The position numbers were made by a program, and so were the translations under genes. 32,808 nucleotides of DNA, taken from IMG/VR virus record IMGVR_UViG_3300032180_000029, positions 1 through 32,808 of that record; one strand, written 5' to 3'. Positions 23,505 through 31,401 of this stretch are shown piece after piece. The DNA comes from a virus. The notes under the pieces were generated by a model. The model ran no database searches, was not told where the DNA came from, and saw only the letters and a program-made list of their open reading frames with translations. Position 1 is the first letter of the stretch. Every line of letters starts with the position of its first letter.

Positions 23505-24265
23505 GGAAAGCTGTCTCCCGTCTCCGAGCAGTCGTTCGCCCGGCCCGCGTCACGCTGAATGTCCATCCACGCATAGGGCGATGTTTCCGTGTAACCGAGC
23601 GGTCCTCCCGTAACGATCGCCGTGTCGAGGTCTTCCGAAACAGGCAGGTCAAAGAGCCCGGTGTTCGAGTCCGCGGCCTCGCGTAGCTCGTCGTATACGC
23701 GCGTGACGTCTTCCTTGAGGTCCACCTGAGACGGGTCTTGTGGATTTCGCCCGCGCTTTCGGTACGCGTCGTCGGTGACGAGCGTCGTCAGCCAGCGCAA
23801 GACGGCCTCGGGTACTGGGGGGGCGGCGCTGTATTGGTGCGTCGTCGCGTAGGTGCCCGCGGCGAAACTCGCCGTCAGCCCCGAGGCAAGCGGCACCGAA
23901 GCGGCCGTGAGAACCCCAGTCGTGAACGTCACGCCGTTATCGAGCGACCACTTGAAGACGGCGACGCCCAAGGCGCCCGCTGTCGTGATCAGGATGAGCG
24001 GCTGCACCGATCCGAGCGTCGGGCGACCGCTGAGCGTCACCACGGGCGATGTGGGGTCGGATTGCAATAGATTCGGCGGCGTCTGCCCGAACGGCAGAAC
24101 GTTCGTGCGGCCGTAGCGCTTGCGAAATCTACCGTTTAGGTAGCTGGATCGGGACGCGATTGCCTGGACGATCCAGCCCGGCGCAAGCTGCTCGAGCATG
24201 TTCACGTCCCCCACGGGCATGATCGTCCGGGCCTTGAAGCCAGCGAGATCGAGGTAGGGGAACAC
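23501..24265 (-). CDS. Head-tail connector (Mu gp36/DUF1320-like) with inserted beta domain
   Basis: 254 residues from GTG 24265. The N-terminal helices (YLDLAGFKART, LEQLAPGWIVQAIASRSSYL) and C-terminal helices (VPEAVLRWLTTLVTDDAYRKR, DVTRVYDELREA) form a typical DUF1320 head-completion protein split by an insert at about residues 73-147. The insert has VFKWSLDNGVTF and ASFAAGTYATTHQY and resembles the insert in the tail sheath. Connector proteins attach below the portal and gate the DNA channel. The ribosome binding site is weak. Confidence 0.75.
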   Translation of the reverse strand: MFPYLDLAGFKARTIMPVGDVNMLEQLAPGWIVQAIASRSSYLNGRFRKRYGRTNVLPFGQTPPNLLQSDPTSPVVTLSGRPTLGSVQPLILITTAGALGVAVFKWSLDNGVTFTTGVLTAASVPLASGLTASFAAGTYATTHQYSAAPPVPEAVLRWLTTLVTDDAYRKRGRNPQDPSQVDLKEDVTRVYDELREAADSNTGLFDLPVSEDLDTAIVTGGPLGYTETSPYAWMDIQRDAGRANDCSETGDSFP

Positions 24266-24271
24266 GGTCGG

Positions 24272-24550
24272 TCAGCGAGCCGGGAGGATGAGACGTTGAT
24301 TCGCGTTCGTTCGTCCGAATAGCTTGGTCCAGAGATCGCGATCGATGTTCGCGGGTCGCCCATCTTTTCCGACGTAGGTCCCCTTCTCGCGATTGAAGGA
24401 AAGACCATGCTGCGCGAGGAGAGCGTCGCTCGGCCTCGAGGGCTGAGCGTTCGCGCCAGGCTGATGGACCATCGGCACATTGCCATCCGCTTCCGCCTCG
24501 AGTTCGACGGTCTCGGTGATGCCCGGGGCGAGTTGGCGCTTTCGCTCCAT
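24272..24550 (-). CDS. Hypothetical head-region protein, 92 aa
   Basis: ATG 24550 lies 9 bases after the capsid stop. It is a soluble, charged, probably partly disordered protein; the C-terminal half has FNREKGTYVGKDGRPANIDRD-like charged segments (20 residues or fewer form any one block). No family is recognised. Its position between the major capsid and connector genes is where small head proteins such as Mu gp35 occur. Confidence 0.6.
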   Translation of the reverse strand: MERKRQLAPGITETVELEAEADGNVPMVHQPGANAQPSRPSDALLAQHGLSFNREKGTYVGKDGRPANIDRDLWTKLFGRTNANQRLILPAR

Positions 24551-24559
24551 GATGAGCCC

Positions 24560-25720
24560 TCAGGTCGCGTCGATCCGGAAGATGGTGTACGGGTGGCCGT
24601 ACTGAGCCGAAAGCCTTCCCTGGGCGTGGTATTCGAACTCGTTCGTCCGATCTAGGTGCTCGCTCATCGCGGTCCCGCCCGTATCGCCCGTGTAGTAGGT
24701 GACCTTGATGGGCTTTCGCGTCACCAGGAGCAAACCGCCGAGGCGCGTTGTCTGCATCTCCTGACAGACGAGGTACCACGTGGTGTCCGAACCGGTGACC
24801 GTCTCGGGCAGGAACGTGACCGCACCCGTGGTCAAATTCATGAATGGCATCTTCGCGGAGTAGGACATGCTCGCCGCGAGCTCGTTCACGATGACTGGCG
24901 TGCCCATTCCCCAGAACTCGTGCACCGCCTCGACGTCGCCCGAGCCGCCCGCGTTGCTGCCCGCCGATTGCGCGATGAATTTCGCATCGGTGATCTGTGC
25001 GACGCGCTTGGTCAGCGCCGGAGGATAGAGGCCGAACACAGGCGTCAAGAAGCGCGGGTCCACCCCATTGGGCATCTTGAGGCCGTGGATGTACGTCATG
25101 ACCTTCTGGAAGTTCGAGAAGGCCGTATCCACCGTGCTCGCGTTCGTCTCGTCGATGGGGCACGCCCCGGGGTATGGCGCGCTCGCCGCGCCGTGCAGCC
25201 AGTTGGCGTAGCTGCCCGCCGGCAAATTGAACGGGTTGTTGGGGTGGGGGTTCGAGTTGTCGGCGAAGAACGAAATCCCGTCGTAGGCGTTCGCGCTTCC
25301 GTCGGTGTTCGCGCCGTTCAAAATGAGCTGGGCCATCATGCGCTGGGGCAGATAGGCCGATTCGTTTCCGATGTTGTCCGACCACTTGCCCAAGAAATCG
25401 AGACCCGTGCCGTCGAGATCTTCGAGTTGATCTCGGTGCACCGACAGGCCGCGTCCGTACCGGAACGTCGGGTACTCCGCCGTTTGCGTGACCATATCCT
25501 CGAAGCCGATGCGCCCGGTTCCGGTCGGCCCGATGGGCTCGATGGTCGCCGTATCGAGTAGCCAGGTGACCCGCTCGGTGCGGCCTTCGATCGGCATCGG
25601 TCGCGCGACCTTGTTCCACCATGTGCTGCGCGCAGCGAGGCGACGGATGTATTCGTTTTCGACGTTCGCCCTCATGCGGCGCTCGTACTCGAAAACGAAG
25701 GACGGGGTAATTTCGGGCAT
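24560..25720 (-). CDS. Major capsid protein (Mu gpT-like)
   Basis: 386 residues, ATG 25720 with GAGGAAAG about 8 bases upstream. Features of the Mu gpT family are visible: an early FEYERRMRAN helix, RYGRGLSVHRDQLEDLD, and the signature AYDGISFFADNSNPHPN (compare Mu-like DG-x-x-FF-x-x-D-H-P). It ends with strands around GLLLVTRKPIKVTYY. It forms the icosahedral shell in the HK97 fold. The preceding decoration protein and protease-scaffold complete the capsid module. Confidence 0.9.
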   Translation of the reverse strand: MPEITPSFVFEYERRMRANVENEYIRRLAARSTWWNKVARPMPIEGRTERVTWLLDTATIEPIGPTGTGRIGFEDMVTQTAEYPTFRYGRGLSVHRDQLEDLDGTGLDFLGKWSDNIGNESAYLPQRMMAQLILNGANTDGSANAYDGISFFADNSNPHPNNPFNLPAGSYANWLHGAASAPYPGACPIDETNASTVDTAFSNFQKVMTYIHGLKMPNGVDPRFLTPVFGLYPPALTKRVAQITDAKFIAQSAGSNAGGSGDVEAVHEFWGMGTPVIVNELAASMSYSAKMPFMNLTTGAVTFLPETVTGSDTTWYLVCQEMQTTRLGGLLLVTRKPIKVTYYTGDTGGTAMSEHLDRTNEFEYHAQGRLSAQYGHPYTIFRIDAT

Positions 25721-25744
25721 GGGAGTGTCTTTCCTCGGGGCGCC

Positions 25745-26185
25745 TTACGGGACCGTCGCGACGGGGGTGGCTTTCTCGACGAGCACGCCTTTGATTGCGT
25801 CGACGTCCCAGATACGGCCGGCGCACGAATTGGTGCCCGCCGTGATCGTGACGGTGTGATCGTCGAGGATGTACGCGAGATTGAAGATCGCTGCGGCCGT
25901 TACCGCTGCGGCGCCCGTCGCGTTGTCGTACCACTGGCCGAAAAGCTCTTTGTCGAGCTTCACGAGCACGCGAGGCGAGCCCGCGGCGGTGTTGTCGGCG
26001 TTCTCCGCGAACTCGCCGATCTTCACGAGCGTTTGCGAACCGGACGCGCCCTTTTTCACGCTCCCGTAGGCGCTCGTGTCGTAGCAAGCGATACCGCCCT
26101 GAAAGACGGCTTGAGCAGCGAGTGGCAGAGAGATCGTGCGGAACGCGTCCGAACGCGTCATGCGCTTTGTGGTGAGCGCGGCCAT
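25745..26185 (-). CDS. Head decoration/cement protein
   Basis: 146 residues. The ATG at 26185 directly follows the protease TAA without a gap. A small beta-rich protein (AVFQGGIACYDTSAYGSVKKGA, in shorter blocks, then FNLAYILDDHTVTITAG) of the size and position of the trimeric decoration proteins that bind outer capsids. It lies between protease-scaffold and capsid genes, as in Mu-like and lambda-like heads. Confidence 0.7.
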   Translation of the reverse strand: MAALTTKRMTRSDAFRTISLPLAAQAVFQGGIACYDTSAYGSVKKGASGSQTLVKIGEFAENADNTAAGSPRVLVKLDKELFGQWYDNATGAAAVTAAAIFNLAYILDDHTVTITAGTNSCAGRIWDVDAIKGVLVEKATPVATVP

Positions 26186-27853
26186 TTACTTGGTCCCTTC
26201 CGCGCCGCCCAGGGCGCGCTCTTTCAGCTTCTTGGCGGCTTCCTCTGGCGTCATGAAGCCGAGCTCTTGCGAGCGACCGGTGTTGCGCACGCCCGGGCTC
26301 TGCACGGTCGCGCTCATCCGGCGCGAGATGTAGTCGCGCTCGTGATCGGGCACGATCGAATCCGTGGGCTCGCCCGTGTTGCCCTTGCCGCGGGTCCCCG
26401 TCGCCTGAGACGCAGCGGCGACCGCTGCTAGTTTGCCGGATCGCGTTGCGCCCTTCGGGAGATTCTTGAGCACGCGCTCAACGACGTCGACAGGCTCGGT
26501 CTCGAGCCAGGCGATCACTTCGTCCGAGAGATCGGGGCGGCCGGCCATCAATGCCTGGCGCTTGGAGGCCTCGGCGCGCGCGGCCTCGCGTGCCTCGAGC
26601 GTCATCAGGCGAGCCGCAAGCTTCGCCACGGGCGCGTGAGCCTGAGCGCGCTTGCCTTCGCCTTCGCCCTCGCCCTCGCCTTCCCCTTCGGCCTTCTTAG
26701 CGTCCGCCTTGTGGCTTTCGCCTTCGGCTTTCTTACCCTCGGCCTTTTTGTCTTCGTCCTTGTCATCAGCGTCGGCTTTAGCGGCTTTCTTGCCTTCGCC
26801 TTCGCCTTCGCCCTCGCCTTCCCCTTCGGCATCCGCCTTCTTGGCTTTCTTTCCTTCGCCTTCGGACTCGCCCTTTTTGCTCTCTTCCTTTTTCTTCTCG
26901 GTCGGGGCCCCGTCATCCGGTTCGCCCTCGTCGAGCATCTTGAGCATCCGCTTTGCGTGCTTTCGCTCGCTTTCGGACACGTCCTCGTCTTCCGATTCGG
27001 CGACCGACTTGAGCATGTGGCGGAGATAGGAAGCCTTCATCGGGCCTGTCCTTCGCGCTTGGGTTGTGCCTTGTTGTGCCGCTGGCACACCTGGCTCATG
27101 TGCCAGAGTGGACCACGTCCCGAGCTCGTCTGCAAGTCCGGCTGCAACGGCATCCGCTCCGTAGAGGACTCTCGCTTCGAGCGCGGCGACCTTCGCGCGC
27201 GGGATTCCGCGCATTTCCTCGATGAGCCCGAAGAAGATGTCCGCCATCGAATCCACTTGCGTCTGCAGGTTTTTGACGGCCGCGTCACTGATCGGGATAT
27301 GTGGGTTCCCGTCGGTTTTGCGGTCCCCGGAGGCGATGAACCGGAAGGCTTGCCCCTGAGCCTTGTCCATCGCGGTTTGCTCGCGAAGCGCTTCGATGAT
27401 GCCGATCGAGCCAACGCACCCGGTATCGGACACCACGATTCGGGACGCGGCGCTCGCCAGCGCGTACGCGGCGCTCGCGGCCATCGAGTCCGCATAGACG
27501 CAGAGCTCCTTGCCCGTCGCCTCGGCCAGGTCGCGGAGCGCGCGCGCCGTCTCGAAGCACCCATCGACGTCGCCGCCAGGGCTGTCGATCATCAGGATCA
27601 CGCGCTCGGCGGCGCCCTCTCCGAAAGCGGCCTGACAGCGGTCAAGGATGCATTCGTAGCTGTCCCACGCGAAGTGCCGATGGTGCACGAGCGGCCCGCG
27701 AATGGTCACGATCGCCGCGTCTCCATCGAGCTCGTAGGGGGGAGCGGGCTCGTCCCGCCCTGCCACCATCATGATCTCGTAGCTGTCGCCCCACGCCTTT
27801 TGCGCGATGGCTTGCAGGCCGAACCGGCGATAAACGAGGCTCTTTCCGATCAC
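26186..27853 (-). CDS. S49 (SppA/ClpP-type) prohead protease fused to scaffold
   Basis: 555 residues from GTG 27853 (GTGA with the portal stop). Residues about 45-250 are the S49 protease: IDSPGGDVDG (90-99), nucleophile Ser127 in MAASAAYALAS and general-base Lys179 in SGDRKTDG. A long charged, low-complexity linker (about 285-402) contains Lys/Ala/Asp blocks and two Glu-Gly runs. A helical C-terminus follows (VAKLAARLMTLEAREAARAE and VVERVLKNLP). This matches lambda gpC/Nu3 or Mu I/Z, where the protease matures the prohead and removes the fused scaffold. Confidence 0.85.
   Translation of the reverse strand: MIGKSLVYRRFGLQAIAQKAWGDSYEIMMVAGRDEPAPPYELDGDAAIVTIRGPLVHHRHFAWDSYECILDRCQAAFGEGAAERVILMIDSPGGDVDGCFETARALRDLAEATGKELCVYADSMAASAAYALASAASRIVVSDTGCVGSIGIIEALREQTAMDKAQGQAFRFIASGDRKTDGNPHIPISDAAVKNLQTQVDSMADIFFGLIEEMRGIPRAKVAALEARVLYGADAVAAGLADELGTWSTLAHEPGVPAAQQGTTQARRTGPMKASYLRHMLKSVAESEDEDVSESERKHAKRMLKMLDEGEPDDGAPTEKKKEESKKGESEGEGKKAKKADAEGEGEGEGEGEGKKAAKADADDKDEDKKAEGKKAEGESHKADAKKAEGEGEGEGEGEGKRAQAHAPVAKLAARLMTLEAREAARAEASKRQALMAGRPDLSDEVIAWLETEPVDVVERVLKNLPKGATRSGKLAAVAAASQATGTRGKGNTGEPTDSIVPDHERDYISRRMSATVQSPGVRNTGRSQELGFMTPEEAAKKLKERALGGAEGTK
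26651..26830 (-). repeat. Glu-Gly coding repeat tracts in the protease-scaffold linker
   Basis: Two 42-base tracts, 26651-26692 and 26789-26830, differ at one position and encode (Glu-Gly)n runs. Between them lie Lys/Ala/Asp-rich repeats. The tracts are hexanucleotide-like (GAGGGC/GAAGGC on the - strand). The near identity suggests duplication within the gene. Confidence 0.85.
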
Positions 27854-29226
27854 GCTGCCTCCAAGGCGCGCTCCGCGCCGGCCTGCCCCTCGGGCGTCGC
27901 CTGCCCTGGCGCTTCGAGCGGGCGGATCTCTGCATTCGGCGCCTCGCCCTCGAGCAAGGGGATCGCGAAGCGTTCGGCGATTTTCTCGAAGTCGACCGCC
28001 CGCCCTTGCGTCGCGAACGCGGGAAGCAGCTGCGTCAGCGCTTGTCCGAGCGTCTGGAGCGTTTCCCCCTCGGCTTTGAGATCCTTCGGCGTGCCGACGC
28101 TCCAGAGCATCCAAGCGCGTGCGGCGAGGTCGACTCCGCGTAGCAGCGCGTGTGCCGGCAGGATTTGCGTGTTCACCGTGTAGGCGACGCGCTCGGCGTC
28201 CGCGGCGATGAGATCCTGGCGGATGATCTTCTGAACGTCCTGATTCGAGAAGCCGCTCCCGCCCGTCGTCGTCACCTGCTGTCCCGCGATGTTGACCATG
28301 AACTCGCCGTTACACGTGTCGATCTCTTCCTGAAAAACCTTCCAGCCCTCACCCTTCGTCTCGAGGAGCTTCACGTCCCAGCCGGGCGGCATCTCAAAAA
28401 CGCTGTTGATCGCCCACGCCATGATCATGCGGAGCATGCCTTGCCGCTCGGGCTGGCTCGCGCCGATGGGAGCCGTGGCGACGCGCGCGGGGTTCGCGAG
28501 CTTTGCGCTGTAGTTCGCGCGGTGCTGCAGAGCGTGATCCTTGTTGATGAAGCTCTTGCCCAGAGAGCGCCAGATTCCCGAGCGCCAGGGCGCGATGCGA
28601 CCGCCGGGGACATGGAGCACCCATCGCCCGTCCCCTGGGGTGATCGGCAAGAGCCCCGCGACGCTCGAGAAGTACCACCGGTTTTCGACCCACCGGTACG
28701 TGAGAAACTCCGGGTCGAGCCGTACGAGCACCGGGTAGTCGCGCGCCTCGACGGGAACGAGCTCCCCGATCCCAACCCCGAGATCGATCCCGTCCCACAC
28801 CATCGCGCCGAGCTCCCCCGGGGGCACGAGCTCTTCAAAGACGGAACGCGAACCGTCCTGACTCCGGAGCTCGTCGGCGACCGCCTCGCCCCCCTTGCCC
28901 GAGAAGAAGAGCTTTGGCAGACGCACCAGGCCGTCGCTCCGCGTGTTCGCGAGGCCCATCAAGAAGCCGTCGCCGCGCATCGCATTGTGCAAGCGCGAGG
29001 CGAGCATCAGGTTCCCCGAGTCCGCCTGGTGCTGCGCCGTCTCGAGATCGGCGAGGTACCATCGAAGGCGCGTCGTCGGAATCGGCTGGAGCTGACCGCC
29101 GAGCGCTTCGCGGATTCGCTCCACGAGAGCGTCCTCGAGATCGTATCCGACGGGCGGTTTCACCTCATAGGCCGAAACACCCATCAACGCGCCAAGCGCG
29201 TCCTTGATCCGATCCCGGAAGGCCAC
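27850..29226 (-). CDS. Portal protein (Mu gp29/DUF935-like)
   Basis: 458 residues from GTG 29226. Family features include an N-terminal RIREALGG region, ALQHRANYS-like helices, the strand-rich VEARDYPVLVRLDPEFLTYR middle (in shorter blocks), GKSFINKDHA, and a late GGSGFSNQDVQKIIRQDLIAAD helix. The portal forms the 12-subunit ring at one capsid vertex, through which the terminase packs DNA. It follows the large terminase and is coupled to the protease gene by GTGA. No SPP1 gp7-type minor head gene follows it, unlike Mu. Confidence 0.85.
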   Translation of the reverse strand: MAFRDRIKDALGALMGVSAYEVKPPVGYDLEDALVERIREALGGQLQPIPTTRLRWYLADLETAQHQADSGNLMLASRLHNAMRGDGFLMGLANTRSDGLVRLPKLFFSGKGGEAVADELRSQDGSRSVFEELVPPGELGAMVWDGIDLGVGIGELVPVEARDYPVLVRLDPEFLTYRWVENRWYFSSVAGLLPITPGDGRWVLHVPGGRIAPWRSGIWRSLGKSFINKDHALQHRANYSAKLANPARVATAPIGASQPERQGMLRMIMAWAINSVFEMPPGWDVKLLETKGEGWKVFQEEIDTCNGEFMVNIAGQQVTTTGGSGFSNQDVQKIIRQDLIAADAERVAYTVNTQILPAHALLRGVDLAARAWMLWSVGTPKDLKAEGETLQTLGQALTQLLPAFATQGRAVDFEKIAERFAIPLLEGEAPNAEIRPLEAPGQATPEGQAGAERALEAA

Positions 29227-29259
29227 TGGCTCAGATTGTGCCAGAGCCAGATAAGCGTG

Positions 29260-29394
29260 TCACGTGGCACATTTCGCGGAAGCCTTGGCGCGTTTGCCCG
29301 CGCTCGCCTTGCGAGACGCTTCGCTTCGCTGCTCGGGAGTTTTGCTCGCCCACGTCTTGCGGGCCGCTTCGCTTCGCGCACACTTTGCACACAT
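29260..29394 (-). CDS. Small basic CxxC protein, 44 aa
   Basis: From ATG 29394 with GAGGGG about 8 bases upstream. The protein has C-A-K-C near the start, a Cys near the end, and the repetitive basic middle SEAARKTWASKTPEQRSEAS, reminiscent of NUMOD3-like helices. A longer overlapping frame exists but lacks a start and looks unnatural. The gap to the portal is 33 bases. Function unknown; a small DNA-binding protein is possible. Confidence 0.45.
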   Translation of the reverse strand: MCAKCARSEAARKTWASKTPEQRSEASRKASAGKRAKASAKCAT

Positions 29395-29455
29395 CGGCAA
29401 TGCCCCTCTTCTTCGTAAAACGCTGTTACGGTCCCAGCAGCGTCTGTTGAGATGA

Positions 29456-29797
29456 CTAGGACACCGGAGCAACGGTGTGAGCATGTTCGTGCACTGATAT
29501 CGGGTCTTGAGGCAGTTCGCGCAGACTGTCTGGATCTTGCCTTTCGGCGGAACGGATGTAGGGCATGCCGCACGCGCAGCGCAACGCCTTGGGACGCACG
29601 CCAGGCGTCACTTTGGTGTCGATCTCGATGCCCTGAACGACGAGCTGTTTCTCGATGACTTCGGCAAGCGAAGTGATACCTACGATCGTCCCGTTTTTAT
29701 CGACGATATTGACGGCTCGCGTGAGATCGAACGGTCGATTGTTTCGGATGACCGGGGCTACTGCTGCAGACACCACAAGAATCTCTCTCTTTTTCAT
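29456..29797 (-). CDS. Hypothetical protein, 113 aa
   Basis: ATG 29797 overlaps the terminase stop (ATGA), with GGTGGAG a few bases upstream. The N-terminal part is a strand-helix unit (EILVVSAAVAPVI, then FDLTRAVNIVDKNGTIVG and ITSLAEVIEKQ). The middle has a C-A-C-G knuckle-like motif and the C-terminus is His/Pro-rich. No recognised domain. It lies between large terminase and portal, so a small packaging-associated protein is possible. Confidence 0.6.
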   Translation of the reverse strand: MKKREILVVSAAVAPVIRNNRPFDLTRAVNIVDKNGTIVGITSLAEVIEKQLVVQGIEIDTKVTPGVRPKALRCACGMPYIRSAERQDPDSLRELPQDPISVHEHAHTVAPVS

Positions 29798-31401
29798 GTT
29801 CTCCACCAATCGTTTGAGCGGTGAGGATCCATCGGCTCGCCTCGGCGAAACGCCCCATGTTGACGCTCGTACGCTGCAGCTTGCGGAGCCGTCTCTTGCT
29901 CCGCCTGCCACGGCACGGGATTCCACACCGCGAGCGCAAGCGCATCGAAGCTGTCAGGCGAGCGTCCTAGAATATCGCGCAACTCACTCTTCGCGCTGAT
30001 CTCGATTTCCCCGCCCGAAAGCGAGTGCCATGTCGGAGCGTAGAGCTCCGACTGCAGCTTCGCGTCATTCGGGATGCCGCCATCCACCATCCACTGACTC
30101 AGATTCCATACGAGCTCCGAACGAACGCGCTGAAATTTTGATCTGTCTCGACAGAACTTGCTCGATGCTTTTACTCCGCGCACGACGAAGTAATTGTGGA
30201 CGTCGCGCGTCCGTCGATCTTCCGAGATGGCTCGAAGCCTCCCATAGATAGCCGACCCCACTGGCCCCTCGGAGTCGATCAGGATCTCCGGGGTCTCCGG
30301 ATCGTCGCCTCTGTGCACGCGAAGAAACGCGAGCGTCTCCTCGACCGCCCCATCTTCGGTGAGCGCGCGTCGACGATTGAGTGCGAGACATTTGCGACCG
30401 CGCACGGCCGCCCAGGCGTGCTCGTCGCCGTCCTCGGTGGGCCCCGCCGGATCGTAGCCGATACGCAGTGGGCCATCGTCGTCCGGCAGCGTCGCATGCC
30501 GAGCGAGCGAGCCCTCGATGATCACCATCGGCACCGCGCGCCCGGTCTCGTATCGAAGCCACTCCCCCTTGATGCGCAGGTACCAGAAGGGTGAGTCCGT
30601 CCCGTAGCGCTCACGCGCCTCGGCCACCGTGTGCACGTTGACGGTGAATGGGATGCGCTCAGACTGAGTCTCCTGCCAGAGCGCGAGCGTCTCACCGTCG
30701 ACGTGAAAGGTCTGCCAGTACTCCTTGTCGCCGTGAAAACTGTCGTAGAACGGCCCGGCGTTTCGCGTGGGGTTGCTCGCGAACACCATCGCCCCCCCGC
30801 CGCCTAGCATGTTGCCCGCGAAGACCTGAGCTTTTTTCTCTGGCAGGTGTGATGCTTCGTCGATGATCAGCAGCTGCCGGCCAGAGAGGCCGGCCAGCGC
30901 CTCGATGTCTCGACCGCTCATGCCCTTGATCGCCCGCGATCCATCCGTCGACACCATGCCACTGGCCGACGAGTATCCGAGCTTGCCATCGATGATCGTC
31001 CCGTTTTCACTCGCATGTCGGATGCGCACGCCGAGCTCCTTCCACAAGACGTTCTCGGTCTGCGCGATGATCGCCGCGCAGAGATAGACTGTCGCGTTCG
31101 GAAAGCACTCGTACATCCAGAGCGCGGCGCACACGATGAACGTGGTCTTTCCCGACTTCTGTCCACTGCGCACCGAGACGCGAGGACGCGCCTTTCCCTC
31201 GAGCCCACGAGAGAGCGCCGTAAGTGCCTCGGCCTGCCAAGGGAACAGGCGGATGTGAAGCCGATCACGAACGTATTCGACCGGATGCGTCTGATATCGC
31301 TCGAGGGGTTTGCCTCGCGTTTCTGCTGCCCGACGACGGAGATAGGCCCCGACAGCGGATTCGAGGGTGACTCCCTGGGGTGAACGGCGCGCGCGCGGCA
31401 T
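29794..31401 (-). CDS. Terminase large subunit
   Basis: 535 residues. ATPase: Walker A-like SGQKSGKTT (79-87, an unusual form), Walker B LLIIDEAS (177-184), and a likely coupling motif in VFASNPTRN (207-214 region). The nuclease half has acidic Asp317 in RIGYDPAG, Asp376 in ILIDSEG and a late DSFDALALAVW. It powers DNA packaging into the prohead and cuts concatemers. ATG 31401 shares a base with the previous stop (TGATG), which couples it to the small-subunit-like gene. Confidence 0.9.
   Translation of the reverse strand: MPRARRSPQGVTLESAVGAYLRRRAAETRGKPLERYQTHPVEYVRDRLHIRLFPWQAEALTALSRGLEGKARPRVSVRSGQKSGKTTFIVCAALWMYECFPNATVYLCAAIIAQTENVLWKELGVRIRHASENGTIIDGKLGYSSASGMVSTDGSRAIKGMSGRDIEALAGLSGRQLLIIDEASHLPEKKAQVFAGNMLGGGGAMVFASNPTRNAGPFYDSFHGDKEYWQTFHVDGETLALWQETQSERIPFTVNVHTVAEARERYGTDSPFWYLRIKGEWLRYETGRAVPMVIIEGSLARHATLPDDDGPLRIGYDPAGPTEDGDEHAWAAVRGRKCLALNRRRALTEDGAVEETLAFLRVHRGDDPETPEILIDSEGPVGSAIYGRLRAISEDRRTRDVHNYFVVRGVKASSKFCRDRSKFQRVRSELVWNLSQWMVDGGIPNDAKLQSELYAPTWHSLSGGEIEISAKSELRDILGRSPDSFDALALAVWNPVPWQAEQETAPQAAAYERQHGAFRRGEPMDPHRSNDWWRT

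Noticed and set aside
24129-26087. 652-residue - strand ORF across connector, capsid and decoration genes
   Set aside because: Arg/His-rich composition and overlap with three well-supported structural genes in another frame make it a shadow.
29184-29573. 129-residue - strand ORF overlapping the 44-residue CxxC gene
   Set aside because: No start codon with a ribosome site, overlaps both the portal start and the upstream gene, and is Arg-rich in a shadow-like way.
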